DNA from: Haemophilus parainfluenzae
Lineage (GTDB): Bacteria > Pseudomonadota > Gammaproteobacteria > Enterobacterales > Pasteurellaceae
Reading direction: 5' to 3'
NCBI GenBank assembly: GCA_018381425.1
Contig: JAGZRY010000104.1
Coordinates: 1-5,966, forward strand
DNA length: 5,966 bases
The notes beneath the pieces were generated by a model. It made no database searches. It was not told the origin of the DNA and worked only from the letters and a program-made list of their open reading frames with translations. The translations under genes were made by a program, and so were the position numbers. Shown here piece after piece: positions 5,066-5,966 of this stretch. Every line of letters starts with the position of its first letter. Position 1 is the stretch's first letter.

Positions 5066-5966
5066 TTATCGAGCATTGATATCAAAGTCGATAGTCGGCG
5101 CTTTATATTTTTCATAAATAGCATCAGATGGTGCTGCTGGAACTTTTTTCGTTCTAGCTACCGCACTTAATGCTGCAGTACAAATATCATCTGGTCCAGA
5201 AACGCGCTGGTAGCCTAAAATCGTACCATCTCTACCGAGCTGAATTTTAATGCTACAAACTTTACCGGCAAAACTTGGATCTTTTAAGAAACGGCGTTGA
5301 ATTTCACGCTTAATCACACCAGCATATTGGTCACCGACCTTGCCACCGTCTCCAGCCCCAAGTCCCGCACCACTACCTTGTGTACCGCCTTTATTCGCAT
5401 TACCACCTTTAGATGCGCTACCACCACCGATGTCACCACCGTTCATGAAATCATCTAAAGCTGCTTGATCCGCTTTACGTTTTGCTGCATCTGCTTTGGC
5501 TTTCGCATCAGCCTTCGCTTTAGCTTCTGCATCCGCTTTAGCTTTTGCTTCAGCCTCTGCTTTCGCTTTGGCATCAGCCTCGGCTTTCGCTTTCGCCTTA
5601 GCATCTGCTTCTGCTTTAGCCTTGGCATCAGCCTCAGCTTTTGCCTTCGCTTTTGCTTCAGCTTCTGCTTTAGCTTTCGCCTCAGCCTTGGCTTTAGCAT
5701 CTGCTTCTGCTTTTTCTTTCGCTTTTTGAGCTTCAGCTTGTGCCTTCGCTTTTGCCTCTTCTTCAGCCTGTTTAGCTGCTGCAGCTAAACGTTTTGCCTC
5801 GGCTTCCGCTTTCAACTTCGCTGCCTCTGCAGCTTGTTTTGCTTTTGCTTCTTCAGCTTGTTTCTGTTTTTCTAACGCCTCTTGACGAGCAAGTTCTTGT
5901 TGCTGTTTTTGCTTTTCAATTTCTTGCTGCTTTTGTTTTTCAAGTTCTTTTTGACGTTGAATTTCC
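5066..5966 (-). CDS. tolA: Tol-Pal inner-membrane linker protein TolA (C-terminal part, 5' end outside window)
   Basis: TolA spans the periplasm and transmits proton-motive-force-driven movement from TolQ-TolR to TolB and Pal. The frame is open to position 5966, so the N-terminal membrane segment is missing. The visible 299 residues fall into parts. The first 50 are a Glu/Gln/Lys-rich helix (ELEKQKQQEIEKQK). Next is a long Ala-Lys-Glu/Asp repeat (to about residue 170), typical of the helical domain II. A Gly/Ser/Asn hinge follows (about 175-210). The C-terminal globular domain III (about 208-299) starts near GDQYAGVIKREIQRRF and holds two cysteines (237 and 262) that should form the family's disulfide. 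An uptake core encodes Ser-Ala-Val within domain III. The TTG codon at 5815 is internal and not a start. tolQ and tolR are expected upstream, outside the window. Confidence 0.97.
   Translation of the reverse strand, partial: EIQRQKELEKQKQQEIEKQKQQQELARQEALEKQKQAEEAKAKQAAEAAKLKAEAEAKRLAAAAKQAEEEAKAKAQAEAQKAKEKAEADAKAKAEAKAKAEAEAKAKAKAEADAKAKAEADAKAKAKAEADAKAKAEAEAKAKADAEAKAKADAKAKADAAKRKADQAALDDFMNGGDIGGGSASKGGNANKGGTQGSGAGLGAGDGGKVGDQYAGVIKREIQRRFLKDPSFAGKVCSIKIQLGRDGTILGYQRVSGPDDICTAALSAVARTKKVPAAPSDAIYEKYKAPTIDFDINAR
5160..5168 (-). other. Haemophilus-type DNA uptake signal (perfect core) inside tolA
   Basis: AAGTGCGGT reads on the minus strand within the domain III coding region and encodes Ser-Ala-Val after a Leu codon, in the same frame and orientation relative to the gene as the copy in trmJ. 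The bases directly after the core (AGCTAGAA) fit the A/T-rich extension poorly, so it may be a weaker uptake site. Confidence 0.8.
5465..5810 (-). repeat. Low-complexity Ala-Lys-Glu/Asp codon repeat of tolA domain II
   Basis: The coding strand is an almost unbroken run of GCN, AAA/AAG, GAA/GAG and GAT codons. A clear longer unit is a 54-nt (18-codon) imperfect direct repeat at 5571-5624 and 5625-5678; I count about 45 identical positions. Most differences are in third codon positions, which points to selection on the protein and no very recent duplication. The length of such tracts can change by recombination between units. The periodic codons keep other frames on both strands free of stops. 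Confidence 0.85.

Noticed and set aside
5455..5788. Alternative open frames on both strands across the tolA repeat
   Set aside because: They arise from the GCN/AAR/GAR codon periodicity. The products are low-complexity and the tolA frame continues through the region with a conserved C-terminal domain after it.
5066..5815. tolA as a complete short gene starting at the TTG at 5815
   Set aside because: The frame is open upstream to the window edge and reads as continuous TolA helical domain, so the gene is simply cut by the window.

Overview
The window reads as chromosomal DNA of a Pasteurellaceae bacterium, most likely a Haemophilus close to but distinct from H. influenzae. Three things support this. 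The small lipoprotein at about 3.25-3.72 kb is a near match to the H. influenzae P6 antigen as I remember it. Two perfect copies of the 9-bp Haemophilus DNA-uptake core (AAGTGCGGT) are present, at 1980-1988 and 5160-5168. The gene order (isc operon, trmJ, lysine tRNAs, pal, tolB, tolA) is the one I recall around HI0377-HI0383 in H. influenzae. P6 differs from the usual H. influenzae sequence at several residues and is two residues longer, so another Haemophilus (for example H. parainfluenzae-like) is plausible. That species call is from memory and untested.

Every gene lies on the minus strand, so transcription runs from high to low coordinates. From right to left: positions 5966-3250 hold the end of the Tol-Pal operon, namely the 3' part of tolA, then tolB and pal, closed by a strong intrinsic terminator at 3192-3226. 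Positions 3168-2791 hold candidate promoters and three tandem lysine tRNA genes: two identical UUU genes and one CUU gene. Positions 2726-1949 hold trmJ with its own candidate promoter. Positions 1950-1 hold the start of the isc operon: an IscR operator/promoter, iscR, iscS and the first 33 codons of iscU.

The genes form two functional groups. TolA, TolB and Pal link the inner membrane, periplasm, peptidoglycan and outer membrane, and support outer-membrane constriction during division. IscR, IscS and IscU make and regulate iron-sulfur clusters. IscS mobilises sulfur from cysteine, IscU is the scaffold, and IscR senses cluster supply and should repress its own promoter. TrmJ methylates position 32 of tRNAs and commonly sits next to iscR in gammaproteobacteria.

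This is conserved core genome. I see no mobile element, CRISPR array, phage gene or unknown gene cassette. The points worth a second look are regulatory or structural: a near-consensus IscR operator butting against the trmJ stop codon, hairpins in both isc intergenic gaps, a CUU lysine tRNA beside two UUU genes, and the codon-periodic tolA repeat that opens false frames on both strands.
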